Position numbers and translations under genes: made by a program
DNA from: a virus
Direction: 5' to 3' (one strand)
Length of the DNA stretch: 23,106 nucleotides
Virus record (IMG/VR): IMGVR_UViG_3300044638_007655
Span: 1 to 23,106 of that record
Notes under the pieces: model-generated
Seen by the model: the letters and a program-made list of their open reading frames with translations, nothing else
Databases searched by the model: none
Told to the model about the DNA's origin: nothing
Shown: positions 14,137-19,690 of the stretch, piece by piece
Layout of the letters: the number at the start of each line of letters is the position of its first letter
Numbering within the stretch: the first letter of the stretch is position 1

Positions 14137-15693
14137 ATGCAGTCTTCATCAGCTTACATACCTTCATTCTCATTATCTAAATTTTCTGAAACTGTTACGG
14201 CTCCTTATACGAGTCTAGCAGCCTTTTCATCTGGAGTAATCGATGCAAATGGTAATCTACTTAAACCAGAAAGTAGCATAGATCCTTACGAATACTTTAT
14301 AATTAAATTGAAGAAGATTTTTGATCAACTTCCTATGAGTTATACAAAAGCTCGTTTAGCTAGTTATGTTTCTACTTTCCAGATGTTTAATGAGGAAGCA
14401 GAATCATTTGGATTAAATTCAAACGAATTTTTATTCTTTATTGAAGGATATCTTGAATCTGGTTTATTAATCAATGAAGATATGGGTACTGGTATGATTT
14501 CTGGTGGTGGTGCTCCCGGTACTCTTGGTACTCCTCAAGATGTTAAGAATACTGGTGCAGTAATGGGATACGATAAACCTTTGGAAGCACCTATGTTTAC
14601 TCGTCTACCAGTAGAAATGTTTGATGTGGATGATAAAGAATTTAAGAATTTTAAAAACGCCAAGGCATGGAAACATATTCCAGATAGCGAAACTAAAAGA
14701 TATCTTAAAAGATTTCAACAACGAAATCCTTCAGGTAAAATGGCAATAAGATCAAATAAAGATATTCATTGGATTTCATATCCTGCTAAAAGTTTTGTTG
14801 AAGAATACGATTTAGAATTTTTAGATATATTAAATGAAAGTTTTACAGAAATGTTACCAAATAACAAAGATCAATTAGAATCTAAATCAAAAAAAACATT
14901 GATAACTATGAAGATACCTAAAGTTCCAGAAAGATTAGGTAAAGAAACAGAAAATGCGTTTAATTTATTTGGCAATAGTACAGTACAAGGTAGTAATGTA
15001 ACTAAAGAAAACGCTATGTTGGGTGCAATAGAAAAAAAATTACAGAGTGCTGGTTATAAATTAAATAATAATGTAACACACAAAAGTGAATTAAAAGTTG
15101 GAGAATATAGTACTTTTGGAGAAGGTGGTGTGTTAAAAGACCATTCTGATATTCATGTTGGTATGGCACATCCAGAAAAAAAAGGTGAGGTTTATCCTTT
15201 AGGAATTGAATCTGGATATAGTATCAGTCAGACAAAACCATATTTAATGCAACTCGGTACACATATTAAAATTCCTAAAATTTTAAAAAGACTTGGTTTA
15301 ACTCCAACTTCATCTAGTTTAGCTACTAAAGAAGAACAAATTAATGTTGGTGATGAAATAATTGAGCGCGGAACAGTTAGTGACTCAAAAAAGAGAATTG
15401 ATTTATGGCCATCACTAAAAAGATTATTTCCAAAAACCATAGAACATGCAAAGCAATTGTTTCGCCCAATGGCGCATGAAGCGATCAGAACTAAATCTGA
15501 TGATATTAGTGTTATAGGTCATACACAAAGAGTTTCAACTATTCATCATAGAAAAAATGATACATTTCAAAGAGAATTGGCTCAACAATTATTAGATCAA
15601 ATGAATATGCACCATACACATGACTTAGATGAACTTACTCTAAATAAATCACCATCTTATGGTGGTTCACAGAAAAAGAAAGAATATCAATAA
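14137..15693 (+). CDS. Late, probably virion-associated protein of 518 residues
   Basis: Function unknown. The N-terminal 120 residues are helical (YEYFIIKLKKIFDQLP, LASYVSTFQMFNEEAESFG) and are followed by a Gly-rich link (GMISGGGAPGTLG). Then comes a module PMFTRLPVEMFDVDDKEFKN, KAWKHIPDSETKRYLKRFQQ and GKMAIRS, which recalls a domain recurrent in head-region proteins of T4-like marine phages, although I cannot name it. The second half has a His-rich, low-complexity tail (MHHTHDLDEL). No enzyme motif is seen. The N-terminal SLSKFSETV is only loosely like a capsid-targeting leader. It is the last gene of the late block and ends at a strong hairpin terminator immediately after its stop. Confidence 0.7.
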   Translation: MQSSSAYIPSFSLSKFSETVTAPYTSLAAFSSGVIDANGNLLKPESSIDPYEYFIIKLKKIFDQLPMSYTKARLASYVSTFQMFNEEAESFGLNSNEFLFFIEGYLESGLLINEDMGTGMISGGGAPGTLGTPQDVKNTGAVMGYDKPLEAPMFTRLPVEMFDVDDKEFKNFKNAKAWKHIPDSETKRYLKRFQQRNPSGKMAIRSNKDIHWISYPAKSFVEEYDLEFLDILNESFTEMLPNNKDQLESKSKKTLITMKIPKVPERLGKETENAFNLFGNSTVQGSNVTKENAMLGAIEKKLQSAGYKLNNNVTHKSELKVGEYSTFGEGGVLKDHSDIHVGMAHPEKKGEVYPLGIESGYSISQTKPYLMQLGTHIKIPKILKRLGLTPTSSSLATKEEQINVGDEIIERGTVSDSKKRIDLWPSLKRLFPKTIEHAKQLFRPMAHEAIRTKSDDISVIGHTQRVSTIHHRKNDTFQRELAQQLLDQMNMHHTHDLDELTLNKSPSYGGSQKKKEYQ

Positions 15694-15716
15694 AAATCCC
15701 CCTTTCGGGGGATTTT
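15693..15716. terminator. Bidirectional intrinsic terminator between converging genes
   Basis: A perfect 10-bp inverted repeat, AAAATCCCCC, loop TTTC, GGGGGATTTT, fills the gap between the stop of the 518-residue gene (15691-15693) and the stop of the minus-strand RMF-like gene (15718-15720). A and T runs on either side of the GC stem give a T tract on both strands, so it can stop transcription from both directions. Confidence 0.85.
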
Positions 15717-15717
15717 G

Positions 15718-15930
15718 TTATTCCTGAATAAATGTCTTACAACACTTGGGCTTTGAACAACCAGCATTTTGTCTGGCTTCAGTAATTATCTTGGTATGAG
15801 CATCATCCCAACCAGTAGCCCACTCTTGCCAATAAACACTGGTAGACTCATAAACATTTGATGCCTTCTCTGCACCACCCATACGGGCTGCATATCCCTT
15901 TTGATATGCTTCACCTGCAATATATGTCAT
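15718..15930 (-). CDS. RMF/CrpP-like small protein
   Basis: A 70-residue protein whose core, GEAYQKGYAARMGG then YWQEWATGWDDAH (about 6-44), follows the ribosome modulation factor pattern of A..rGy.A...G....Y....W..GW..A. In E. coli, RMF dimerises and silences 70S ribosomes in stationary phase; related small proteins called CrpP occur on mobile elements. The C-terminus here adds a cysteine-rich tail (NAGCSKPKCCKTF) not found in RMF. The start overlaps the upstream gene's stop (ATGA) and GGGAG lies upstream. A role in adjusting host translation is attractive, but family similarity does not prove activity. It is the last gene before the bidirectional terminator. Confidence 0.65.
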   Translation of the reverse strand: MTYIAGEAYQKGYAARMGGAEKASNVYESTSVYWQEWATGWDDAHTKIITEARQNAGCSKPKCCKTFIQE

Positions 15931-16361
15931 TGGAACTCTCCCGGATTGTCGATAGGCTTAATAACGATCTGATTAAGCAACTTATCTAATGCCTTAACAT
16001 GTGCAAATTGTTCCTTAATAGCAAGGTATCCACGAATCTCAATAAGTTTAAAATATTCTTCTTGAGTAAAAGGAGTAGTCTTAGGCTTATGCTTAATAGG
16101 TCGACGAGAAGGCTTTGGTGTATTCTGTGGATTAAATGGTTTCTTCTTATTGTCTTGAGCCCATTTATCTAAAAGATCATCCATGTTAAGATAGTCACGA
16201 AGACTATCTGCAGGATTGTCTCCATTACGCATTTGATCCCACATCTTCTTGAACTCTGGGCTAGTATTACCAAAGAAAAAGAATCCATTATTTGGATTGT
16301 TCTCTTCGTTATCATCACCATTTTGCCAGTTTCTAAAATCGTTATAATCTGAATTTCCCAT
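15927..16361 (-). CDS. Acidic, Asn-rich hypothetical protein
   Basis: Not recognised; 144 residues. The N-terminal third is rich in Asn, Asp and Glu and has four consecutive phenylalanines (GFFFFGN, about 27-33). A helical part follows (FKKMWDQMRNG, LRDYLNMDDLLDKWAQ), then a basic Pro/Lys linker (about 72-92) and a C-terminal helix with EEYFKLIEIRGYLAIKEQFA. AAAGGA 6 bases before the ATG gives a clear ribosome binding site, as expected for a gene inside an operon. Its TGA overlaps the start of the RMF-like gene. Confidence 0.65.
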   Translation of the reverse strand: MGNSDYNDFRNWQNGDDNEENNPNNGFFFFGNTSPEFKKMWDQMRNGDNPADSLRDYLNMDDLLDKWAQDNKKKPFNPQNTPKPSRRPIKHKPKTTPFTQEEYFKLIEIRGYLAIKEQFAHVKALDKLLNQIVIKPIDNPGEFQ

Positions 16362-16370
16362 TAGTTTCCT

Positions 16371-16667
16371 TTAGACATCAAAAAATTGTTCGTAAACTTG
16401 CTTACCACGGTTATCTGTAACAGAGACAAATCGAACATGACGTTCAATTGAATCACTAATATTTAGAGGGTCTTTAGGACCAAACTCAATGGTCTTAATC
16501 CATGCAGGACATCCACCAATGGAAATTCGAACCTCAGTTCCATTTGCATCAGTGCCATAAAAATCAAAGGAAGACTTCTCTCCATTATAATAGGTGAAAA
16601 AACAATCAATATGATCATACTTCTTTCGAAGTTCATCAAACGACATCATTGTGGCAGTTTTAGCCAT
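16371..16667 (-). CDS. Hypothetical protein of 98 residues
   Basis: Not recognised. The sequence opens MAKTATMMSFDELRKKYDHIDCFF and continues with an alternating beta pattern (SSFDFYGTDANGTEVRISIGG, HVRFVSVTD), ending VYEQFFDV. It looks like a small alpha/beta domain. The frame is open further upstream to 16739, but the ATG at 16667 is preferred because it overlaps the stop of the 57-residue gene in ATGGCTAA, a coupling arrangement, and has AAGAGA upstream. It is followed 9 bases later by the Asn-rich gene. Confidence 0.65.
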   Translation of the reverse strand: MAKTATMMSFDELRKKYDHIDCFFTYYNGEKSSFDFYGTDANGTEVRISIGGCPAWIKTIEFGPKDPLNISDSIERHVRFVSVTDNRGKQVYEQFFDV

Positions 16668-16833
16668 TGGGCAGTCTCTTTTGCTTGACACACACAGGAA
16701 GTTGACCACTCGCGTCAAGAATGCGAAGTGTACCAACACGAGCCTTCATAAGGCTCTGAATACGGTTGCGCTTCATGCGTTCTTCACGCTTCTTATGAGC
16801 ACGCTTAGTAATACGTTGTTTTGAGTTAGGCAT
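16660..16833 (-). CDS. Small, highly basic 57-residue protein
   Basis: Read by hand from the minus strand: it begins MPNSKQRITKRAHKKREERM, continues KRNRIQSLMKARVG and LRILDASGQLPV, and ends KRLPNG. The first half is a strongly basic helix (Lys/Arg runs), so nucleic acid or ribosome binding is possible; no family is recognised. Support for a real gene: a promoter of the same layout as two neighbours places its ATG exactly 6 bases after the -10 box, and its stop overlaps the next gene's start. A GGAG is present upstream but lies between the -35 and -10 boxes, so it would not be in the mRNA. Confidence 0.7.
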   Translation of the reverse strand: MPNSKQRITKRAHKKREERMKRNRIQSLMKARVGTLRILDASGQLPVCVKQKRLPNG

Positions 16834-16839
16834 AATAAT

Positions 16840-16867
16840 AATATACTCCGGTTTCTTTATTCGTCAA
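16840..16867 (-). promoter_or_regulatory. Sigma70-like promoter giving a leaderless 57-residue gene
   Basis: Minus strand TTGACG (16862-16867), 16 bases, TATATT (16840-16845), 6 bases, ATG at 16833. A start 7 bases after the -10 box falls on the A of the ATG. The -35 box overlaps the last codons of the upstream coiled-coil gene. Confidence 0.7.
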
Positions 16868-17222
16868 GCAAATCAACTCTGGATTGAAGATCATCGAGTT
16901 TATCCATGAGTTCTTCTAATTTTTCAGTAAAGTCAGTAAAGTTTTTAGATGTAAGAATGGTTTCTAGTTGTTTGAGTCGTTGTATTAAATGTTCATTTTT
17001 AATCTGTAATTCTTTCATTCGATCATTGAGTGCTTGATTGATAGCATTTTGGTTTGACCCAGGTTCGGTCAAACCATTTAGAGATGGATCGTATTCGTAA
17101 TGTTTAGGAGTTTTATACATTTTTTTAGCTTGCTTGGCTTTATCCAAGGCTTTATCTAGATTTAGCATCGCATCTTTCTTATAATATGACTTTGTTTTAA
17201 TTGAATCTGGGGGTGTTTCCAT
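16857..17222 (-). CDS. Coiled-coil hypothetical protein of 121 residues
   Basis: Function unknown. From METPPDSIKTKSYYKKD it runs through a Lys-rich helix (LDKALDKAKQAKKMYK) and a short Pro/Gly break near GLTEPGSNQN to a long C-terminal coiled coil with Leu/Ile heptads (MKELQIKNEHLIQRLKQLE, FTEKLEELMDKLDDLQSRVD). The frame allows a GTG start at 17237 and ATGs at 17228 and 17222. I choose 17222 because the -10 box TACAAT occupies 17229-17234, so the transcript should begin at or near 17222. Confidence 0.65.
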   Translation of the reverse strand: METPPDSIKTKSYYKKDAMLNLDKALDKAKQAKKMYKTPKHYEYDPSLNGLTEPGSNQNAINQALNDRMKELQIKNEHLIQRLKQLETILTSKNFTDFTEKLEELMDKLDDLQSRVDLLDE

Positions 17223-17228
17223 AGTCAT

Positions 17229-17256
17229 ATTGTACACATATCTAAGAGTAAGTCAA
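17229..17256 (-). promoter_or_regulatory. Sigma70-like promoter giving a leaderless coiled-coil gene
   Basis: Minus strand TTGACT (17251-17256), 16 bases, TACAAT (17229-17234), 6 bases, ATG at 17222. The spacing is identical to the promoters at 16840 and 17494. It lies just downstream of the tRNA-Tyr 3' end. Confidence 0.7.
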
Positions 17257-17264
17257 ATAATAAA

Positions 17265-17347
17265 TGCAAGAGGAGGGATTCGAACCTTCGTAGAAATTAA
17301 TCATCACATTTACAGTGTGACCTCGTTGACCGCTTGAGTACTCTTGC
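17265..17347 (-). tRNA. tRNA-Tyr (anticodon GTA), long variable arm
   Basis: On the minus strand the acceptor stem is perfect (GCAAGAG with CTCTTGC, discriminator A). The anticodon stem TCACA/TGTGA encloses loop CTGTAAA, giving anticodon GTA. The variable region is long, as in bacterial tRNA-Tyr. The T loop is TTCGAAT, with one A-C mismatch in the T stem. CCA is not encoded. It starts 5 bases after the stop of the 44-residue gene and is probably cut from the same transcript. Confidence 0.93.
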
Positions 17348-17352
17348 GTAGT

Positions 17353-17487
17353 TTATTTAGGTTCCTTTTTAGGCTTTTTCTTTACTGGCTTCTTCTTAAA
17401 AATTGCTTCATAATTTTTGCCATATTGTTCCAAATTTACGTGTCTGGGGGAACTACCCTTACCTGCACCATGTGAACCGTAAGTCAT
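17353..17487 (-). CDS. Lys-rich 44-residue protein
   Basis: Read by hand: MTYGSHGAGKGSSPRHVNLE, then QYGKNYEAIF and a Lys/Pro tail (KKKPVKKKPKKEPK). No family recognised; the basic tail suggests nucleic acid or ribosome contact. It is promoter-proximal on a transcript that also carries tRNA-Tyr. There is no Shine-Dalgarno sequence (the bases before the ATG read CTCCTTTT), but a near-consensus promoter places the predicted transcript start on the A of the ATG. The consistent promoter layout is the main support for this short gene. Confidence 0.65.
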   Translation of the reverse strand: MTYGSHGAGKGSSPRHVNLEQYGKNYEAIFKKKPVKKKPKKEPK

Positions 17488-17493
17488 AAAAGG

Positions 17494-17521
17494 AGTATAG
17501 CATATAGAACTTTTGTGTCAA
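17494..17521 (-). promoter_or_regulatory. Strong sigma70 promoter with extended -10, leaderless start
   Basis: Minus strand TTGACA (17516-17521, perfect -35), 16 bases, TATACT (17494-17499) with TGC directly upstream (extended -10), 6 bases, ATG at 17487. It drives the 44-residue gene and tRNA-Tyr. It abuts the plus-strand late box at 17522, making a back-to-back divergent pair. Confidence 0.85.
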
Positions 17522-17528
17522 CTAAATA
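17522..17528 (+). promoter_or_regulatory. Late promoter box CTAAATA, ATG 5 bases downstream
   Basis: CTAAATA then 5 bases then the ATG at 17534. By the T4 rule the start would be the A of the ATG. It rules out the in-frame TTG at 17513, which lies upstream of the box. Confidence 0.7.
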
Positions 17529-17533
17529 ATAAT

Positions 17534-18178
17534 ATGAAGAACAAAGGTTATTACGGTTGGATTCATTCCTTAAACGAAGCTGGTATGCAAGCCCAACAAA
17601 ATGGATTTGAAATGCTTACAGAACAGCGTTCATATAAAGGTGAAATGCTGAATGAAGCCTATAAGCCTAATCGCAGTGAAGCAGGAATAGCTGCAAAAAG
17701 AGCTCGTGAAGCTGCAGATACTGTAAAACGCCGTGAGAATAGAGAAGCTGCTGCTAAAGCAGCTGCTGCCGCTAAAAGTTCGGGTGGTGGAGAATTAAGT
17801 GATTTTGATTTTGATGGATTTCAGGATAGAGTTGCAGAAATAAGAGCTGAAAAACAATCTGCTGGTACTGGTGTACAACGTGTAGAAACTGGATATCGTG
17901 GAGATGCTGATGACGCATTTGATCCAACAGACCCAGATTCAGGTACAGAAGAAATTGGTAGATTACCATCTTTCCCATGGGCACATGATTCTAAACCAAC
18001 CGATGTTGATAAAGATGGTGATGCCGATGCTCAAGATGTAAAATTAGATGCATCTGATAATGTAATAGGTGATGAAGAAGAACCAGAAAATGAAGGAAAA
18101 TACGAATTTCCTAGCAAAAATTGGAAAACAGTCAAGGAATCAATATCACAAAAGATTTCTAGAATGTTAAGAAATTAA
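17534..18178 (+). CDS. Acidic late protein with three L-x-E sites and a calcium-loop motif
   Basis: Function unknown; 214 residues. The N-terminus contains three T4-type prohead-protease sites in 41 residues: SLNE15|A, MLTE30|Q and MLNE41|A, so a leader could be trimmed stepwise in the head. Next come an Ala/Arg/Glu-rich helix (about 48-82, including AAAKAAAAAK), a Gly/Ser link and an acidic region. Residues 157-168 (DVDKDGDADAQD) fit the EF-hand or dockerin-type calcium loop at positions 1, 3, 5, 6 and 12. The C-terminus is basic (ISQKISRMLRN). It has its own late box and no Shine-Dalgarno sequence. Its stop overlaps that of the convergent minus-strand gene by 3 bases. Confidence 0.7.
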   Translation: MKNKGYYGWIHSLNEAGMQAQQNGFEMLTEQRSYKGEMLNEAYKPNRSEAGIAAKRAREAADTVKRRENREAAAKAAAAAKSSGGGELSDFDFDGFQDRVAEIRAEKQSAGTGVQRVETGYRGDADDAFDPTDPDSGTEEIGRLPSFPWAHDSKPTDVDKDGDADAQDVKLDASDNVIGDEEEPENEGKYEFPSKNWKTVKESISQKISRMLRN

Positions 18179-18381
18179 AGATCTGGGTTTCCAATTTCCC
18201 TAGTCCATTCCCATTCTTGCCACAACATTCTAGCAAAGTCATCGTCAGGATCATGACGGCGCATTTCTAATTCTGCTAGACCCGGTGCTGAGATGGCAGC
18301 ATCCATTTCCCATGATAGCCAAAACCACTCACCTTTTTTAAGAAGGTTGTTGGTAATGAGACATCTAATCTCTTTAGACAC
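18175..18381 (-). CDS. Trp-rich small hypothetical protein
   Basis: Not recognised; 68 residues, rich in Trp and acidic residues (GEWFWLSWEMD, MLWQEWEWTRE). It starts with GTG 3 bases after the upstream stop, and no better start is seen, so it is probably translated by coupling. The composition looks like a real folded protein. Convergent with the acidic late gene. Confidence 0.55.
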   Translation of the reverse strand: MSKEIRCLITNNLLKKGEWFWLSWEMDAAISAPGLAELEMRRHDPDDDFARMLWQEWEWTREIGNPDL

Positions 18382-18384
18382 AAT

Positions 18385-18636
18385 TTAAAATAATTCGTAA
18401 GCTTTCATAGCTTGACTAGCAGTCCAACCATATGTAAAAATTGGATAAATCAAAGTTTGATTTGCTCCAAGAGAAATTGGACCCACAGATGTAATTGCTC
18501 CTGTTGGAGCTAAACTCTGTACTGTGAGCGTTCCAGCCACAGCACCATTGACAAATAACACTCCTTCATTACTTCTGCCACCAGTGGCTCCAGCAACGGT
18601 AGTTCCGAATTCTTTTAATTTTCTAAATGTTCTCAT
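18385..18636 (-). CDS. Small beta-rich late protein ending YELF (paralogue A)
   Basis: An 83-residue protein with a basic start (MRTFRKLKEFGT), then mostly Gly, Val, Thr, Ser and Ala in a beta pattern (EGVLFVNGAVAGTLTVQS, GPISLGANQTLIYPIF), a YGW segment and the C-terminus AMKAYELF. It resembles its upstream neighbour over the whole length, with a shared MR-x-[FY]-[RK]-K-[LI]-K start, an N-x-G-x-L-x-[IV]-N step and the YELF end. The frame continues upstream to 18699, but the ATG at 18636 sits 5 bases after a late box and aligns with the paralogue start. A virion surface or tail protein is plausible; no function is known. Confidence 0.7.
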   Translation of the reverse strand: MRTFRKLKEFGTTVAGATGGRSNEGVLFVNGAVAGTLTVQSLAPTGAITSVGPISLGANQTLIYPIFTYGWTASQAMKAYELF

Positions 18637-18641
18637 AATAT

Positions 18642-18648
18642 TATTTAT
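18642..18648 (-). promoter_or_regulatory. Late promoter box ATAAATA, ATG 5 bases downstream
   Basis: Minus strand ATAAATA then 5 bases then ATG at 18636. It lies 2 bases after the stop codon (18651-18653) of paralogue B. No Shine-Dalgarno sequence. Confidence 0.65.
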
Positions 18649-18650
18649 TC

Positions 18651-18935
18651 TTAAAAAAGTTCGTATCCTATAAGACCAGTTGCACTTGTATCGGTCCATG
18701 AAGAAATTGTAAATGGGATTAATGAAAAATTTGGATTTGTAGCTAATTGAACCGCATTAACATTTACTGCATTTACTGTTAATTCTAATGCAGTAACTGT
18801 TTTATCTACATTTATTATATTTACAGTAAATTCAGCATTATTTACTGTAGTTGGATTGATCACCAACATACCTTTATTTGCTTGACTAGTAGTAACACCA
18901 GTTCCTAAAGGTTTTATTTTTTTATATAATCTCAT
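18651..18935 (-). CDS. Small beta-rich late protein ending YELF (paralogue B)
   Basis: A 94-residue protein: basic start MRLYKKIKPLGTGV, NKGMLVINPTTVNN, then a Val/Asn/Thr-rich repeat-like stretch (FTVNIINVDKTVTALELTVNAV), SLIPFTISSW and the C-terminus GLIGYELF. Its start and end match paralogue A downstream, suggesting tandem duplication followed by divergence. It begins one base after the stop of the upstream gene, so it is probably translationally coupled. A repeated virion decoration or fibre-associated protein is a reasonable guess. Confidence 0.7.
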   Translation of the reverse strand: MRLYKKIKPLGTGVTTSQANKGMLVINPTTVNNAEFTVNIINVDKTVTALELTVNAVNVNAVQLATNPNFSLIPFTISSWTDTSATGLIGYELF

Positions 18936-18936
18936 T

Positions 18937-19347
18937 TTAATATAGTGTTATTATTACAGGAGCACTTACCCAACTTAATCCTGGAGTAGAATCAGCTGTA
19001 ATGGTAATTTTTTGATATGTAAATGGAAAAAATGAAGAATTAAAAGCATTACCACCCCGTACCATTGCAATATCATAAGATCTTGATGTATTAGCACCAA
19101 CATCTCGTTTAAATTGCATAAACATATCACCAAAACTTCCAGTTTCTAGATTAGAAGAAAAAGTTATTCCAGCACCAGCTGGTGTAGTTACTGTTACTGT
19201 TGGATAATATCCTACAGAAACATCATCTACTCCAACAAAAAAAATAAACCCTTTATTATTTTTAAATGGAGGAGTATAATCTAACGTTGCTGCTGGTGCA
19301 GATTCAACTTTATATACAAATGGTTTATAATTATAATCTACAATCAT
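18937..19347 (-). CDS. Beta-rich late protein, likely virion component
   Basis: A 136-residue protein rich in Thr, Val, Gly, Phe and Tyr with a beta-sandwich-like pattern (KGFIFFVGVDDVSVGYYP, TVTVTTPAGAGITF, YQKITITADSTPGLSW), ending PVIITLY. The NNKGFIFFVG step recalls the NKGMLVIN and NEGVLFVN steps of the two smaller neighbours, so it may be a third, more distant member. The frame runs on to a GTG at 19380, but the ATG at 19347 lies 7 bases after a late box whose TAA is the stop of the upstream gene. It has no enzyme motif. Confidence 0.65.
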   Translation of the reverse strand: MIVDYNYKPFVYKVESAPAATLDYTPPFKNNKGFIFFVGVDDVSVGYYPTVTVTTPAGAGITFSSNLETGSFGDMFMQFKRDVGANTSRSYDIAMVRGGNAFNSSFFPFTYQKITITADSTPGLSWVSAPVIITLY

Positions 19348-19354
19348 TCTACCA

Positions 19355-19361
19355 TATTTAG
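19355..19361 (-). promoter_or_regulatory. Late promoter box CTAAATA overlapping a stop codon
   Basis: Minus strand CTAAATA contains the TAA stop (19358-19360) of the upstream gene and lies 7 bases before the ATG at 19347, fixing that start over the longer GTG frame. Confidence 0.6.
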
Positions 19362-19648
19362 GAATCTTTAAAGGATTCACTTAGCCAAAAGGTTTTCAAT
19401 ATTTCTGGATTATCTACAAAATTTGACATCCAGATACAGTGATACTTATTGTGTTTTACTGGCTTACATACTCCAACATGGTGTGTTGCATCTTCACTAT
19501 ATTGATTGACAACAACTTTAAAATTTGTTTTGCTTTCAACTTCATCTATAAAAGATTGAATAAAAGCTGGATATACTTTTACAGGTACTGGTGGAAGAAT
19601 TGGGGTTTTTCTTTTTTTAGCTGGAGCTGTTTTGCGTATTTTTGCCAT
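19358..19648 (-). CDS. Basic-tailed hypothetical protein of 96 residues
   Basis: Not recognised. It begins MAKIRKTAPAKKRKT, a Lys/Arg-rich tail, followed by a Pro-rich link (PILPPVPVKVYP) and a small domain with FIQSFIDEVESKTNFKVVV, HHVGVCKPVKHNKYHCIWMSN and a C-terminal helix. The C and H residues (HHxxxC and HKYHC-like) could bind metal, but the pattern is not a standard finger. The frame stays open to 19690; the ATG at 19648 is the better start because the extension would overlap the divergent gene's start. A weak promoter can be drawn upstream. Confidence 0.6.
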   Translation of the reverse strand: MAKIRKTAPAKKRKTPILPPVPVKVYPAFIQSFIDEVESKTNFKVVVNQYSEDATHHVGVCKPVKHNKYHCIWMSNFVDNPEILKTFWLSESFKDS

Positions 19649-19662
19649 GATTGTATAGATGA

Positions 19663-19690
19663 AATATAATGTATAAATAGTATTATGCAA
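19663..19690 (-). promoter_or_regulatory. Possible weak sigma70-like promoter
   Basis: Minus strand TTGCAT (19685-19690), 16 bases, TATATT (19663-19668), 14 bases before the ATG at 19648. The spacing agrees with the other promoters, but the -35 box matches consensus at only three positions. Confidence 0.3.
19672..19679 (+). promoter_or_regulatory. Perfect late promoter box TATAAATA, ATG 5 bases downstream
   Basis: TATAAATA then 5 bases then the ATG at 19685. A second in-frame ATG follows at 19694. No Shine-Dalgarno sequence between box and gene. Confidence 0.75.

Noticed and set aside
17513-17533. TTG start adding seven residues to the acidic late protein
   Set aside because: It lies upstream of the CTAAATA box and inside the opposite-strand promoter; the ATG at 17534 has the common 5-nt spacing.
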